A stretch of 7,459 nt of DNA from Euzebyaceae bacterium (GCA_013696915.1 JACCXR010000168.1:1-7459); one strand, 5' to 3'. Positions 1-7,431 are shown, counted from the first letter of the stretch. Notes: generated by a model not told the origin, from the letters alone. Translations and numbers: made by a program.

Positions 1-1949
1 AGCCCTGCCCGTCGCCCTGATCGGCGTTGGCGCCGGTCGCGCCGCCGCAGCCCTTCGACTTGAAGTGGTTCACCACGACGGTGAACGGCTTGCCGCCCCG
101 GGGCGCCCGGAACCGCTGCGCGAGGGGCAGGCGGGCGTTGTCGAACGCGTCGTCGGAGGTGGTCGCGGACGGGCCCATGGGCACCACGTCGGCCGGCTGG
201 TAGATCATCGCGACCTTGATGGCGTCGGTGCCGAACAGGCCGCCCCCGGTGTCGGGCTCCTCGACGGCGGCGTAGCGGTCCTCGCCGGCGGCGGCGTTCA
301 GGGAGGCCACCAGGTCGTCGAGGGCGGCGTCGTCGGCGTCGTTCTCGAACTCCATGAGGCCGACCACCTCGGCGTCGAGCTCGAGGATGGCGGCGACGAT
401 CTTGCCGCGCTGGCGCTGCAGCTCCTCAAGGCTGTCGGCGCCACGGGGGTCGTCGCCGGTGTCGGTCACCGCGCCGGGCTCGTCGATCGTGGTGAAGTAG
501 TTGAGGACGTTGAAGCTCCCGACCTGCAGGTCGCCGCCGACCGGGTCGGGGGACTCGGGCCGGGGGTTGGTCCGCGTGACCGTCGGCTCCTCGGTCGGCT
601 GCAGCCGCCAGGCGTCGAAGCCGTAGCTGAGCACGCCGACGAGGTGGTTGACGGTGTCGCCGAGGCGGATCACCTCACCGTTCACGTCGGTGAAGGGGAC
701 GTCGTCCGGGTTTTGGACGCTGCTGCCGTCGTCGACGATCAGGCGTCGCCGGTTGTTCAGGTCCTGCTCGGCCGCGTCGTCGCCGCCGTCGTTCGTGGGC
801 TGGAACAGCCGGCCCTCGGAGGAGACGACGAGCTCGCCGAAGCGGGCCAGGGTGAAGGTCTCCGTGGCCGTGAGCGGCTCGGTGAACGTGACGAGCATGC
901 TCTCGAGGCGCTCGCGCGTCGCGTCGTCCGCCGGCAGATCGAACGTCGTCGGCGCGGGAACGGCGGCGTCGCCGCAGTCCCCGACGGTGCTGACCCTGGT
1001 GATCTGGGTGAGGTCGAAGAACTCGTCGGCCTCGCCGGTGACCCGCGCCACGTCGCCTTCGGCGAGGTCGGGCGCGTCCGGGTCGAAGACGAAGATGCCG
1101 TCGGAGGTGGCAGGGTTGGCGTCGCCGTCGGGGTCCTGGATGAAGAAGCCGCCGAGCTGGCCGTCGTCCTGGAAGTCGCCGACGACGACGCCTTCGACGG
1201 TGACCGTCTGGCCGTCCAGCGGGCTGGCGGCCCCGGTCCCCTGGACCGCGCCGGCCGTCCAGCGGGCTGGCGGCCCCGGTCCCCTGGACCGCGCCGATCT
1301 CGTGGGTGACGGCCACGTCGCACGGGTCGGGCTCGGGCTCCGGGTCGCCGCCCTCGCCGAAGGTCTGGCCGGCGTTGACGGCGCCGAACGACTGGTCCGC
1401 CGGAGCCGCCCAGGTGAAGTCGCCGTAGGCGTCACCCGTGTCGGTCAGCTGGAGCGACTGGCCGACGGGCGTGCCCGACCCCTCGGCGACGCCGATGTCG
1501 GTGCTCGTCATCCCGGCGGCCGGGCCGCGGACCGCCATGAAGTCGCCCTCGTAGGAGAGGAACTGCACCACCGCGCCCGCCGCGTCGACGAGGGCGACGC
1601 CGTCGGGCGAGCCGTTCTGGATGCCGTTGCTCGGGTAGCTGACTGCGACCGTCCCGAACCCGCCCTGCTGGTCGGGGATCACCCCGGACAGGGGGTCGGT
1701 GCCGTAGACGGCGCCGCCCGACCCGTTGTAGAGAACGAGGGACCAGCCGGCCAGGTCCGTGCCCGCCGGGCCGGCGACCTCGATCGCCTCCCCGGCGTCG
1801 GTGCCGGCGTTGTCGTAGTGCTACTCGTTGACGAACACCTGACCGTCCGGAGGCGCCACGGCCGCGGCCGGGGACGCGACGAGCGCCAGCAACCCCGCCA
1901 GGAAGGCCGCCACCATCGTCGGAACTGTTCGCCTTGCCAGAGTCGTCAC
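1..1949 (-). pseudogene. ExeM/NucH-type extracellular nuclease with lamin-tail domain, disrupted, 3' end outside the window
   Basis: When its two lesions are ignored, this reads as a secreted endonuclease of the ExeM/NucH family, which degrades extracellular DNA. A signal peptide (residues 1-30, hydrophobic core MVAAFLAGLLALVA, ending SPAAA) precedes a lamin-tail domain (about 36-150; HYDNAGTDAGEAIEVAGPAG). An OB-like region follows (LDGQTVTVEGVV, GGFFIQDPDGD), then an endonuclease/exonuclease/phosphatase domain from about residue 460 with SFNVLNYF, the metal-binding Glu of MEFEN (341-355), KVAMIYQP and NHFKSKG (50-70). The last catalytic Asp/Asn/His motifs lie beyond base 1. I chose the GTG start at 1949 because GGGGGAAA lies just upstream; an ATG at 1964 has no ribosome site. 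Codon 43 is an in-frame TAG (1821-1823). A 43-bp tandem duplication (1211-1296) then moves the frame; dropping one copy restores a continuous family match to base 1. The family call is firm. Whether the gene is truly dead depends on the sequence being right. Confidence 0.85.
1211..1296. repeat. Perfect 43-bp tandem duplication inside the nuclease gene
   Basis: Bases 1211-1253 are repeated without mismatch at 1254-1296. The unit is not a multiple of three, so the second copy shifts the nuclease reading frame by one base. Read on the minus strand, one copy encodes the ..GAASPLDG.. segment. With only one copy, the protein continues smoothly into QTVTVEGVVVGDF; with two, it becomes a long arginine-rich nonsense frame. 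Within each unit GTCCAG (1214-1219) is the inverse of CTGGAC (1241-1246), and CCAGC/GCTGG forms a further small palindrome. Such hairpins could favour slippage during replication, and could equally confuse an assembler. Confidence 0.95.
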
Positions 1950-2103
1950 GCCGATTTCCCCCATGTCGCTGGACTTGGACTGTGTGCGCGTCGCGCGTGT
2001 GCCGGGTGCGCCGTGACCCTAGACGCGGAAGCTGAACCCGCTGTGTCCGGCGGCCGAAGGTTGGGCTGAGCGGAGGCTACACGAGGTATCTCCCGCCCCG
2101 GCC

Positions 2104-2158
2104 GTCGCTCTCCTCATCGTGCGGGCCAGCGGGGCCCGAAGACCTTGAGGAGAGCGAC
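2104..2158 (+). promoter_or_regulatory. Long hairpin that sequesters the protease gene's ribosome binding site
   Basis: Bases 2104-2116 (GTCGCTCTCCTCA) are exactly complementary to 2146-2158 (TGAGGAGAGCGAC), giving a 13-bp stem with no mismatch that ends directly against the ATG at 2159. The right arm contains the complete Shine-Dalgarno sequence GAGGAGAG (2147-2154). Inside it, CGGGCC (2122-2127) pairs with GGCCCG (2133-2138) around a 5-base loop. In an mRNA starting upstream of 2104 the ribosome site would be buried. The sequence shows the pairing. That it controls translation (thermosensor, leader switch or protein-controlled site) is inference; a DNA operator for the divergent promoters is the alternative. 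No known riboswitch family was recognised, and no convincing leader peptide was found. Confidence 0.6.
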
Positions 2159-3421
2159 ATGTTCCGATCGAAGATCCGGCCACTGGTGCTCGCGGCCTTG
2201 CTGCTCGCGACGGTGGCGACGACGGCGGGCGCGGCGGGCGCGTCCAGCGCCAATCCCGAGGACCGGGGCGAGGCGCTGGACGCGGCCGTCGAGGCATACC
2301 AGAGGGTGTACCCCGACATCTCGGAGGACGCGGCGCGGGCGGCGGCCGAGCAGCAGGAGGTCCGCAAGTCGCTGTACGAGGGGCTGGTCGCCGACGGCGG
2401 GCGGACGTTCGGCGGGGCGTGGTTCGACCCGCCGTCGGGCGTGCTCCACGTCGCGGTGACGCAGCCGCGGGCGGCGGCGCGCGTCCAGACACTCGGCGAC
2501 GAGCTGGGGCTGCGGGTCCAGACCCACCGGGTGGCCAGGAGCTTCGCGGCCCTGGAGCGGCAGGCGACCGCGCTGCGCGGCGGCACGGACGAGATCGCGC
2601 GGGCGGCCCGCGGGCAGGTCGGCATCGACGTCGAGAACAACCGGGTCGTCGCCGCGGTCCCGCGACGCGACCTGAACCGTCTCGTCGGCCGCAGTCGCAC
2701 GGCCGGCGTCGCGCTCGTCGCCGATCCCGGCCTGGACGTCGAGGCCGACGCGGGCTGCACGTCGCGGGCGGCGTGCGACTGGACCGTGCGGGCGGGCGCG
2801 ATGCTGTGGCGCGGCTCGACCGGCAACAACGTCTGCTCGGTCGGCTTCACGGCGCGCACCTCGGGCAACCAGCGCTACGCCTACACCGCCGGTCACTGCT
2901 CGAACGGCAACGGGGTCAACTGGGGGACCGGCGGTCTGTCCATCGGTCCGATGCAGGCGTCGATCAACTCGGGCGCGCTCGACGCGGCCATCATCCGGGT
3001 GACCAACTCGTGGTTCACCGGCGACCTCGGCGGCGAGATCTACATGGAGAGCGTGGCCGGCCGCACGGTCCCCGTGAAGGGCGTCGCGCCGACGCTGTCC
3101 TACATCTGGTCGGGCGAGACGGTGTGCCTCGCGGCCAACTACACCGCACCGAACGGCCCCAACCGCTGCGGAGTCGTCGGGACGAACAGCGACTCGTCGG
3201 TCCGCGGCATGGTGCGCGTCAACGGGTTCGACGCCTGCGGCGGCGACAGCGGCGGCGGCTGGTACTGGCTGTCCTCCTCGGGCAACCGGATCGCCTACGG
3301 GCTCCACAGCCGCAGCGACGTCGGCTGCAACGGCTCCAACGGCGGGTCGCGGTCGTGGTTCAGCGCGCTGCCGACGATCAAGAGCAACTGGACGCCGGGG
3401 CTGACCGTCGAGGTCCGCTGA
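2159..3421 (+). CDS. Secreted S1-family (trypsin-fold) serine protease with propeptide
   Basis: This 420-residue pre-pro-protease is of the actinobacterial streptogrisin/alpha-lytic type and should act outside the cell on proteins. A Sec signal peptide occupies residues 1-29 (LVLAALLLATVATTAGAAGA). A propeptide of about 170 residues follows and probably folds the enzyme before being cut off near residue 195. The catalytic domain contains His246 in TAGHC, Asp275 in ALDAAII and Ser364 in CGGDSGG. Eight cysteines plausibly pair as 200-206, 226-247, 323-337 and 360-390. The active-site loop is short (C-G-G-D-S), unlike the longer loop of streptogrisins. Asp358 falls at chymotrypsin position 189, which predicts cleavage after Arg or Lys. 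There is no C-terminal binding domain. The ATG is set by GAGGAGAG five bases upstream, which lies inside a hairpin. A terminator follows the stop, so it is probably transcribed alone. Confidence 0.93.
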   Translation: MFRSKIRPLVLAALLLATVATTAGAAGASSANPEDRGEALDAAVEAYQRVYPDISEDAARAAAEQQEVRKSLYEGLVADGGRTFGGAWFDPPSGVLHVAVTQPRAAARVQTLGDELGLRVQTHRVARSFAALERQATALRGGTDEIARAARGQVGIDVENNRVVAAVPRRDLNRLVGRSRTAGVALVADPGLDVEADAGCTSRAACDWTVRAGAMLWRGSTGNNVCSVGFTARTSGNQRYAYTAGHCSNGNGVNWGTGGLSIGPMQASINSGALDAAIIRVTNSWFTGDLGGEIYMESVAGRTVPVKGVAPTLSYIWSGETVCLAANYTAPNGPNRCGVVGTNSDSSVRGMVRVNGFDACGGDSGGGWYWLSSSGNRIAYGLHSRSDVGCNGSNGGSRSWFSALPTIKSNWTPGLTVEVR

Positions 3422-3438
3422 CCCATTCGGCAACGAAG

Positions 3439-3473
3439 GAAGGCCCGCCGGCACCCGCCGGCGGGCCTTCGGT
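3439..3473 (+). terminator. Intrinsic terminator-like hairpin after the protease
   Basis: GAAGGCCCGCCGG (3439-3451) and CCGGCGGGCCTTC (3458-3470) form a perfect 13-bp stem with a 6-base loop, 17 bases after the protease stop codon. The following tract is weak (GGTTTG), as is common in high-GC actinobacteria, where such stems often end transcripts without a long U-run. Its place just after a gene and before the next leader supports a terminator. Confidence 0.8.
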
Positions 3474-3552
3474 TTGCCGACGTCTGCGCGTCGCCCCGGC
3501 GTCGCCTCGGCGTCACCATCGCCCCCGAGGCTCCGGGTCAGGTCGGGCTGGA

Positions 3553-3589
3553 CGTCATGCCCGACGGTCGCCACGCCCGTCGCATGACG
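3553..3589 (+). promoter_or_regulatory. Interrupted palindrome in the leader of the choice-of-anchor I gene
   Basis: CGTCATGC (3553-3560) pairs with GCATGACG (3582-3589). After a two-base bulge, GACGG (3563-3567) pairs with CCGTC (3577-3581) around a 9-base loop. The structure ends nine bases before the AAGGAG ribosome site at 3598-3603, which stays free. It could be an operator or a 5' leader stem. It does not resemble the hairpin before the protease in sequence. The pairing is seen; the role is unknown. Confidence 0.4.
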
Positions 3590-3613
3590 CGCTCGACAAG
3601 GAGCCCACGCCTC

Positions 3614-5575
3614 ATGAAGCACGTCGTCCGCTGGTTCGCGCTGGTCGTGGTCATGGCGCTGGCGGTGCCCCCGGCGACGGCGCAGACGGGGCCGGACTGC
3701 GGGCCCGATCCGGTCCAGCCCCCGGCGCCGGTCGACCCCGGGCTGTTCGGCGACGACGCGTTCGCGACGCCGATCGGCACGTACAAGACCGACGGCTTCG
3801 ACGGCAGCGGCGCGGAGATCGTCGCGTTCGACGCGGACACCGCGCGGATCTTCACGGTGAACTCCGTCACGGAGCGCGTCGACGTCATCGACGCGTCCGA
3901 CCCCTCCGCCACCGCCCCCGTCGGCTGCCTCGCGCTCGAGGGGCCGCCCACCAGCGTGGCAGTCCTGGGGGACGGTTTCGCCGCCGTCGCCTACCAGGCG
4001 GACCCGAAGACCGACCCGGGGCTGGTGGTCGTCGTCGACCGCGACGGTCTTCTCGCCGCGGGGCCCGTCGAGGTCGGCCCGGCGGTGGACGCGCTCATCG
4101 CGACCGCCGGCGGCACGCGGCTGCTGGCCGCCAACGAGGGCGAGATCCCCGACGACTACTCCGGCGACCCCGCCGAGATCCCGGAGGGCTCGGTCAGCGT
4201 CATCGAGGTCCCCGACGACCCCGCGGCCCTCACCCAGGGCGACGTGACCACGATCGGGTTCGACGGCCTCGCCGACCTGGTCGCGGCCGACCCCGACATC
4301 CGGCGGGCGCCCTCCACCGAGATCCCGACCTACCAGCAGGACTTCGAGCCGGAGTTCGTGGCCGTCGACGAGACGACCGGCACCGCCTACGTGTCGCTGC
4401 AGGAGAGCTCGGCGATCGCGGTCCTCGATCTCGCCACGCTCGAGTTCACCGGGGTCTTCGGCCTGCCGGTCGTCGACCACTCGCGCCCCGGCGCGTTCCT
4501 GTCGCCCAGCGACGAGCCGTTCGGCGGGGACCCGCTCGACGCGGCCGACGCCTCCGTCCCCGACGCCGCGTTCGCCGACCCGGACAACACCGGCCGGGCG
4601 GCGTGGCCGGTGGTCGGCATGCCGATGCCCGACGGCATCGCGGTGATGACCGCCGAGAGCGGCACGACCTACGTGCTGACCGCCGAGGAGGGCGACGGCC
4701 GTGAGTGGGGCGAGAACCCCGACGAGACCTTCAACTACCTCGACGAGGCCCGCGTCGAGGATCTCGCGGAGGAGGGTCTGCTGTGCCCGGGCGCCCTGAG
4801 CGGCGACGAGCTCGCGGCCCTCGGGCGCCTGACGGTGTCCCGGTTCGACGGCTTCGACCAGGGCGGGACGTGCATCGAGCGGCTCCACGCCTACGGCACC
4901 CGCGGCATGGGCGTCTACGACGCGGGGACCGGCGACCGGGTCTGGCACTCCGGTGACGACTTCGAGCAGCTCGGGCTGGAGGCGCACCCCCGCTTCTTCA
5001 ACTCCGACCACGCGGAGGCCGCGTACCTGAACCGCAGCGACAACAAGGGACCGGAGCCCGAATACGTCGAGCTGGGCGAGATCGGGGACCGGACCTACGC
5101 GTTCGTCGGCCTCGAGCGCATCAGCGCCCTGGCGGTCTACGACGTGACCGACCCGACCGCGCCCGAGCTCGTGGACTACCTCTACAACCGGGACTTCGCC
5201 GCCCAGTTGGAGGACCTCGAGGACCCGCTCGCCGGCGACCTCGGCCCGGAGGGCCTCGACTTCGTGCCGGCCGAGGACAGTCCGACGCGCCGGCCACTGC
5301 TGGTGGTCGGCAACGAGGTGTCGGGGACGACGACCATCTGGCAGGTGAACGTCGACCCGCTCCCGCCGCCCGCCGCGGTCGTCCGCGTGTCCGGCGCGAG
5401 CAGGGTTGAGACCGCGATCGAGGTCTCCCGCGCCCGGTTCGAGACGGGCACGGCGGGCGCCGTCGTGCTCGCCAGGGCGGACGTGTTCGCGGACGCCCTC
5501 TCGGGCACCCCCTGGCGGTGGCCGAGGACGCCCCGCTGCTCCTCACGCCCTCGGACTCCCTGGACGAGAGCGTGA
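3614..5575 (+). CDS. Choice-of-anchor I family surface protein, reading frame broken inside the first CWB2 repeat
   Basis: This is the N-terminal and main part of a secreted protein that, with the frameshift repaired, runs to 6264 (883 residues). The start is ATG 3614, with AAGGAG at 3598-3603 upstream and a signal peptide right after it (MKHVVRWFALVVVMALA, ending ATAQ). An in-frame ATG at 3557 would bury the signal peptide and lies in a palindrome. Residues about 45-583 match the choice-of-anchor I domain, which looks like a beta-propeller: GTYKTDGFDGSGAEIVAFD, IFTVNSVTERVDVIDASDP, LLAANEGE, then DFEPEFVAVDETTGTAYVSL and YVLTAEEGDGREW. Acidic loops suggest metal binding, but the biochemical function of the family is not settled. 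A CWB2 repeat begins at Val589 (SGASRVETA, FADALSG). After Thr632 a run of five Cs (5508-5512) where six are expected ends the frame at 5575. If the shift is real, the propeller is still exported but lacks a wall anchor. Confidence 0.85.
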   Translation: MKHVVRWFALVVVMALAVPPATAQTGPDCGPDPVQPPAPVDPGLFGDDAFATPIGTYKTDGFDGSGAEIVAFDADTARIFTVNSVTERVDVIDASDPSATAPVGCLALEGPPTSVAVLGDGFAAVAYQADPKTDPGLVVVVDRDGLLAAGPVEVGPAVDALIATAGGTRLLAANEGEIPDDYSGDPAEIPEGSVSVIEVPDDPAALTQGDVTTIGFDGLADLVAADPDIRRAPSTEIPTYQQDFEPEFVAVDETTGTAYVSLQESSAIAVLDLATLEFTGVFGLPVVDHSRPGAFLSPSDEPFGGDPLDAADASVPDAAFADPDNTGRAAWPVVGMPMPDGIAVMTAESGTTYVLTAEEGDGREWGENPDETFNYLDEARVEDLAEEGLLCPGALSGDELAALGRLTVSRFDGFDQGGTCIERLHAYGTRGMGVYDAGTGDRVWHSGDDFEQLGLEAHPRFFNSDHAEAAYLNRSDNKGPEPEYVELGEIGDRTYAFVGLERISALAVYDVTDPTAPELVDYLYNRDFAAQLEDLEDPLAGDLGPEGLDFVPAEDSPTRRPLLVVGNEVSGTTTIWQVNVDPLPPPAAVVRVSGASRVETAIEVSRARFETGTAGAVVLARADVFADALSGTPWRWPRTPRCSSRPRTPWTRA

Positions 5576-6264
5576 CGGCCGAGATCCTGCGCGTGCTCCC
5601 GGAGACGGGCACCCCGACGGTGTTCCTGCTGGGTGGCGAGGTCGCGCTCGACGGCGCGGTGGAGGCGAGCCTGGCCGCGGCGGGGGTCACGCCGGTGCGG
5701 CTGGCCGGCGTCAACCGCTTCGCCACCGCGGCGGTGATCGCGGGCGAGGGGCTCGACGACCCCGCCACCGTGCTCCTCGCCGACGGCGGTGACTTCCCGG
5801 ACGCCGTCGTCGCCGGCCCGGCCGCCGGCCACGTCGGGGGCGCGGTCCTGCTCACCGATGGCGACGTCCAGGCGCCCGAGACCGCCGCCTACCTGGCGTC
5901 GGCGTCCCCGGAGACCGTGACCGCCGTCGGCGGGGCGGCCGCGGCGGCCGCGCCCGGCGCGGACGCCCTGGTGGGGGCGACCCGGTTCGAGACGGCGGTG
6001 CTGGTCGCGGAGAGCTTCTTCGCCGACCCGCCCGTCGTCGGCGTCGCGACCGGCCTCGACTTCGCCGACGCCCTCGCCGGCGGAGCTCAGGTCGGTGCCG
6101 CCGGGGGGCCGCTCGTCCTCACCGAGCCGGACCGCCTGACCGGCAGCGCCGCGGCGTACCTCGAGTCCGTCGCCGGCGGGCTGTCCACCGCCTACCTGTA
6201 CGGAGGCACCGAGGCGCTGTCACCCGCCGTCGCCGACGCGGTCCGCGACATCCTGGACGGCTGA
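5518..6264 (+). CDS. C-terminal CWB2 (cell wall-binding repeat 2) part of the frameshifted choice-of-anchor I protein
   Basis: This stretch continues the upstream gene in the +1-corrected frame and is probably not a separate gene: it has no signal peptide, and its first possible start (GTG 5518) lies within a repeat. It holds the rest of CWB2 repeat 1 (PLLLTPSDSLD, VFLLGG), all of repeat 2 (AGVNRFATA, FPDAVVAG, VTAVGG; repaired residues about 695-785) and all of repeat 3 (VGATRFETA, FADALAGG, AYLYGG; about 786-883). CWB2 repeats normally come in threes and bind anionic wall polymers non-covalently, holding the exported protein on the surface. The three-repeat count and the intact stop at 6262-6264 show that the coding content is otherwise complete. 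This argues for a recent frameshift or a sequence error. Confidence 0.85.
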   Translation: MAEDAPLLLTPSDSLDESVTAEILRVLPETGTPTVFLLGGEVALDGAVEASLAAAGVTPVRLAGVNRFATAAVIAGEGLDDPATVLLADGGDFPDAVVAGPAAGHVGGAVLLTDGDVQAPETAAYLASASPETVTAVGGAAAAAAPGADALVGATRFETAVLVAESFFADPPVVGVATGLDFADALAGGAQVGAAGGPLVLTEPDRLTGSAAAYLESVAGGLSTAYLYGGTEALSPAVADAVRDILDG

Positions 6265-6289
6265 CCCGCGCTGTTCGACCCCGCCACGT

Positions 6290-6318
6290 CCGGCGGACGA
6301 CTCCGATCCGCCCGCCGG
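6290..6318 (+). terminator. Possible weak hairpin terminator between the CWB2 gene and the dehydrogenase
   Basis: CCGGCGG (6290-6296) can pair with CCGCCGG (6312-6318) around a 15-base loop, 26 bases after the stop codon of the surface protein. There is no T-run. GC-rich spacers produce such pairings easily, so this is only a candidate. The rest of the 126-base spacer (6265-6390) shows no recognisable promoter. Confidence 0.25.
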
Positions 6319-6390
6319 CAGGTGTGGACCCCGGCCGGGCGGGGGAGGCCGGCCCGACGATTCCGGGTCGGCGGGAGGGCGACGGCGGTG

Positions 6391-7431
6391 ATGCGAGGGG
6401 TGTATCTCCCTGGTGGGCGCCGGGTGCGGATCGGGGAGGTGCCCGTCCCGGTCCCGGGTCACGGGCAGGTGCTCGTGGCCATGCGGGCGTCCACCATCTG
6501 CGGCAGCGACATCCGGGCGATCTACCGGGAGCACCTCGGGCACGGCGCCGAGGCCTACGCCGGCGTCATCGCCGGGCACGAGCCCTCCGGGGAGATCGTG
6601 GAGGCGGGACCGGGCTGCCGGCGGGTCCGGGCGGGCGACCGCGTGCTGCTCTACCACATCGCCGGGTGCGGAGTGTGCCGGGACTGCCGGGCCGGCTACA
6701 TGATCAGCTGCACGTCACCTGCGCGGGCGGCGTACGGATGGCAGCGCGACGGGGGCCACGCCGACTTCCTGCTCGCCGAGGAGTCCACGTGCGTGCCGCT
6801 GCCGGAAGCCCTGTCCCACCTCGACGGCGCGTGCGTCGCCTGCGGATTCGGCACGGCCTACGAGGCGCTCTGCAGGGCGGCGGTCTCGGGCCGGGATGCG
6901 GTGCTCATCACCGGCATGGGGCCGGTCGGGATGGCCGCCGGCCTGCTGGCGAGAAAGATGGGCGCCGCGTTCATCGTCGGCGCCGACGTGGCGGAGAGCC
7001 GCCTGGAGCTGGCGCAGCGCTTCGGCGCCGTCGATGCCGCCGTACCCGCCGACGGCGCGGCCCTGGAGCGGATCCTCGACCTGACGGGCGGCCTCGGCTG
7101 CGAGGTGTCGATCGACTGCTCCGGCTCTGCGGCCGGACGGCTGCTCGCGCTGCGGGCGACGCGCCGCTGGGGTCGGTCCGTCATGGTCGGCGAGGGCGGC
7201 CGTCTCGATCTCGACGTCAGCCAGGTGCTGATCCACCCGTCGCTCACGGTGCACGGCTCGTGGGTCACCAGCGTCGCGCGCATGGAGGAGCTCGTCGACA
7301 ACCTGGTCCGCTGGCAGCTGCGGCCGGAGACGATCGTCACCCACCGCTTTCCCATCGGCGAGGCGGCCGAGGCCTACCGGGTGGCGGACGAGGGCCTGGG
7401 CGGCAAGGTGGCCATCGTCATGCCGGACTGA
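6391..7431 (+). CDS. Zinc-dependent medium-chain alcohol/polyol dehydrogenase (Tdh/sorbitol dehydrogenase group)
   Basis: This 346-residue cytoplasmic oxidoreductase of the zinc MDR superfamily should interconvert an alcohol or sugar alcohol and its ketone or aldehyde using a nicotinamide cofactor. Catalytic zinc ligands are Cys37 (TICGSD), His63-Glu64 (AGHEPSGE) and probably Cys151 (CGFGTAYEAL). Cys93, Cys96, Cys99 and Cys107 form the structural zinc lobe with normal spacing. The Rossmann fold has GMGPVG (175-180), and Asp199 at the end of the second strand (VGADV) favours NAD over NADP. Length and domain order are normal and the frame is intact. The start is ATG 6391 with GGAGGG at 6374-6379; GTG 6388 is equally possible. 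The substrate cannot be read from the sequence: threonine, iditol/sorbitol and related polyols all fit the group. It follows the surface protein by 126 bases and has no obvious link with it. Confidence 0.9.
   Translation: MRGVYLPGGRRVRIGEVPVPVPGHGQVLVAMRASTICGSDIRAIYREHLGHGAEAYAGVIAGHEPSGEIVEAGPGCRRVRAGDRVLLYHIAGCGVCRDCRAGYMISCTSPARAAYGWQRDGGHADFLLAEESTCVPLPEALSHLDGACVACGFGTAYEALCRAAVSGRDAVLITGMGPVGMAAGLLARKMGAAFIVGADVAESRLELAQRFGAVDAAVPADGAALERILDLTGGLGCEVSIDCSGSAAGRLLALRATRRWGRSVMVGEGGRLDLDVSQVLIHPSLTVHGSWVTSVARMEELVDNLVRWQLRPETIVTHRFPIGEAAEAYRVADEGLGGKVAIVMPD

Noticed and set aside
65..1309. Long plus-strand open frame opposite the nuclease gene
   Set aside because: Low-complexity composition with no motif or signal peptide; the minus strand carries recognisable nuclease and lamin-tail motifs.
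1821..1823. Amber codon as a recoded residue such as pyrrolysine or programmed readthrough
   Set aside because: No recoding element or dedicated machinery is visible, and the gene carries a second, unrelated frame lesion.
1965..2103. Sigma-A-like promoters in the divergent spacer (for example TAGGGT on the minus strand, TTGGGC with GGTATC on the plus strand)
   Set aside because: None pairs a good -35 with a good -10 at proper spacing; matches are no better than expected by chance.
2114..5011. A 965-codon open frame on the minus strand across the protease and surface-protein genes
   Set aside because: It is arginine-, valine- and glycine-rich without any domain, opposes two genes with clear catalytic and repeat motifs, and is expected from GC-biased third positions.
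5490..5530. Programmed ribosomal frameshift in the CWB2 gene
   Set aside because: The C-run is short, I see no convincing downstream stimulatory structure, and the shift falls in mid-repeat rather than at a domain border; deletion or sequence error is simpler.
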